This document shows positions 63,683 to 64,000 of a DNA stretch of 64,000 nt, one piece after another. Origin of the DNA: DAOPZJ01 sp964587625 (lineage in GTDB: Bacteria > Bacillota > Clostridia > Oscillospirales > JAKOTC01). Within the stretch, counting starts at the first letter, position 1; each line of letters begins with the position of its first letter. A program made the translations under genes and the position numbers. The stretch spans positions 8,382 to 72,381 of the forward strand of contig CAZPLU010000007.1 in NCBI GenBank assembly GCA_964587625.1, written 5' to 3'. The notes under the pieces were generated by a model that worked only from the letters and a program-made list of their open reading frames with translations, searched no databases and was not told the DNA's origin.

Positions 63683-63900
63683 TTACTTTACCAAAATGTG
63701 CCTCAGCACCGCGTCCAAAGAGGGATATCGCCGATGAAATCGATATAGTTTTTCTCGTCGGGATGCCATTTGCCGTAATTTTCGTGAAACGGCTCCAACA
63801 CCAAATTTAAATCCGGATGGGTGTTTAAAATTTTGTGCAAGCTTGTGCTCCCGCTGCGCGGATGCGCGAAAATAATGGCTTTGTTTTGGTCGGTTTTCAT
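63683..63900 (-). pseudogene. truncated, frameshifted sulfotransferase
   Basis: ATG 63900 opens a P-loop IIFAHPRSGSTSLHKIL, the PAPS-binding motif of sulfotransferases. The frame stops at 63703 after about 65 residues; a different frame would continue SLDAVLRHILVK and stop at 63683. The rest of a ~250-residue enzyme is missing. It overlaps the upstream gene by ATGA. Confidence 0.7.
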
Positions 63901-63998
63901 TTTATATACTCCACCACGCAACGATTCCCCTCAAACTGTTTAAAATCTTTCTTGGTTAAATGGCATTGGTACGCCATTTCATCCAAATGAATCACATT
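63897..63998 (-). CDS. C-terminal end of an unidentified gene running past the window
   Basis: The minus-strand frame is open from the window edge to TGA 63897-63899, which overlaps ATG 63900 of the sulfotransferase remnant (ATGA). The 33 residues end FEGNRCVVEYIK. The family cannot be told from this piece. Confidence 0.5.
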   Translation of the reverse strand, partial: NVIHLDEMAYQCHLTKKDFKQFEGNRCVVEYIK

Positions 63999-64000
63999 TG

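Overview
The window reads as a chromosomal segment of an anaerobic, spore-forming member of the Bacillota, class Clostridia, with GC-rich coding regions. Support: a Firmicutes-type infC-rpmI-rplT operon behind an L20-type attenuator leader, the sporulation gene yunB, a LysM/GH18 spore-lytic enzyme, strong AGGAGG-type ribosome binding sites, a Cys-type sulfatase and several small Clostridia-type zinc or Cys-rich proteins. Most genes are on the minus strand. I found no rRNA, tRNA or CRISPR array.

Layout. (1) 1-3.0 kb: end of a heparinase/alginate-lyase-like gene, a six-hairpin glycosidase and a small membrane protein. (2) 3.2-6.4 kb: a broken second copy of the 3' end of ligA lies in direct orientation to the intact ligA; between them are three tiny genes with strong ribosome binding sites and an AAA/DUF4143 ATPase. 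(3) 5.9-18.7 kb: a long minus-strand housekeeping block, in transcription order infC (ATA start), rpmI, rplT (with a long Ala/Lys/Pro tail), SpoU methylase, dprA, topA, trmFO, plsX, rnc, radical SAM, yunB, ligA, with several 4-bp stop/start overlaps. (4) 18.9-31.5 kb: DUF4234 protein, GT-C glycosyltransferase, two tandem PstS-like lipoproteins sharing a nearly identical tract, sulfatase, metallophosphoesterase, IS256 remnant, LysM/GH18 hydrolase. (5) 31.4-32.0 kb: a tandem array of palindromic dispersed repeats. (6) 32-46 kb: thymidylate synthase-like protein, nitrilase-GDPD fusion, methyltransferase, GNAT, giant Lhr helicase, SDR, a UDG/M24 peptidase/DUF4180 operon, and a MarR/FMN-binding operon with a near-ideal promoter and two palindromes.

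(7) 46.3-54.4 kb is the most unusual part: one promoter appears to drive an AMP-forming acyl ligase, a free-standing acyl carrier protein, an ABC ATPase, a 1203-residue FtsX-type permease with a long coiled coil, and a stand-alone condensation-domain protein. The logic resembles Dlt or NRPS chemistry (activate, load on carrier, transfer) coupled to a MacB/FtsX exporter. The product is unknown.

(8) 54.5-64 kb: flavin/FMN enzymes, a MarR operon, a GH29-like protein, a pRiA4b ORF-3-type protein, azoreductase, small metal-binding proteins, an M14 carboxypeptidase and a broken sulfotransferase. Two further palindromic repeat families are scattered through the window.
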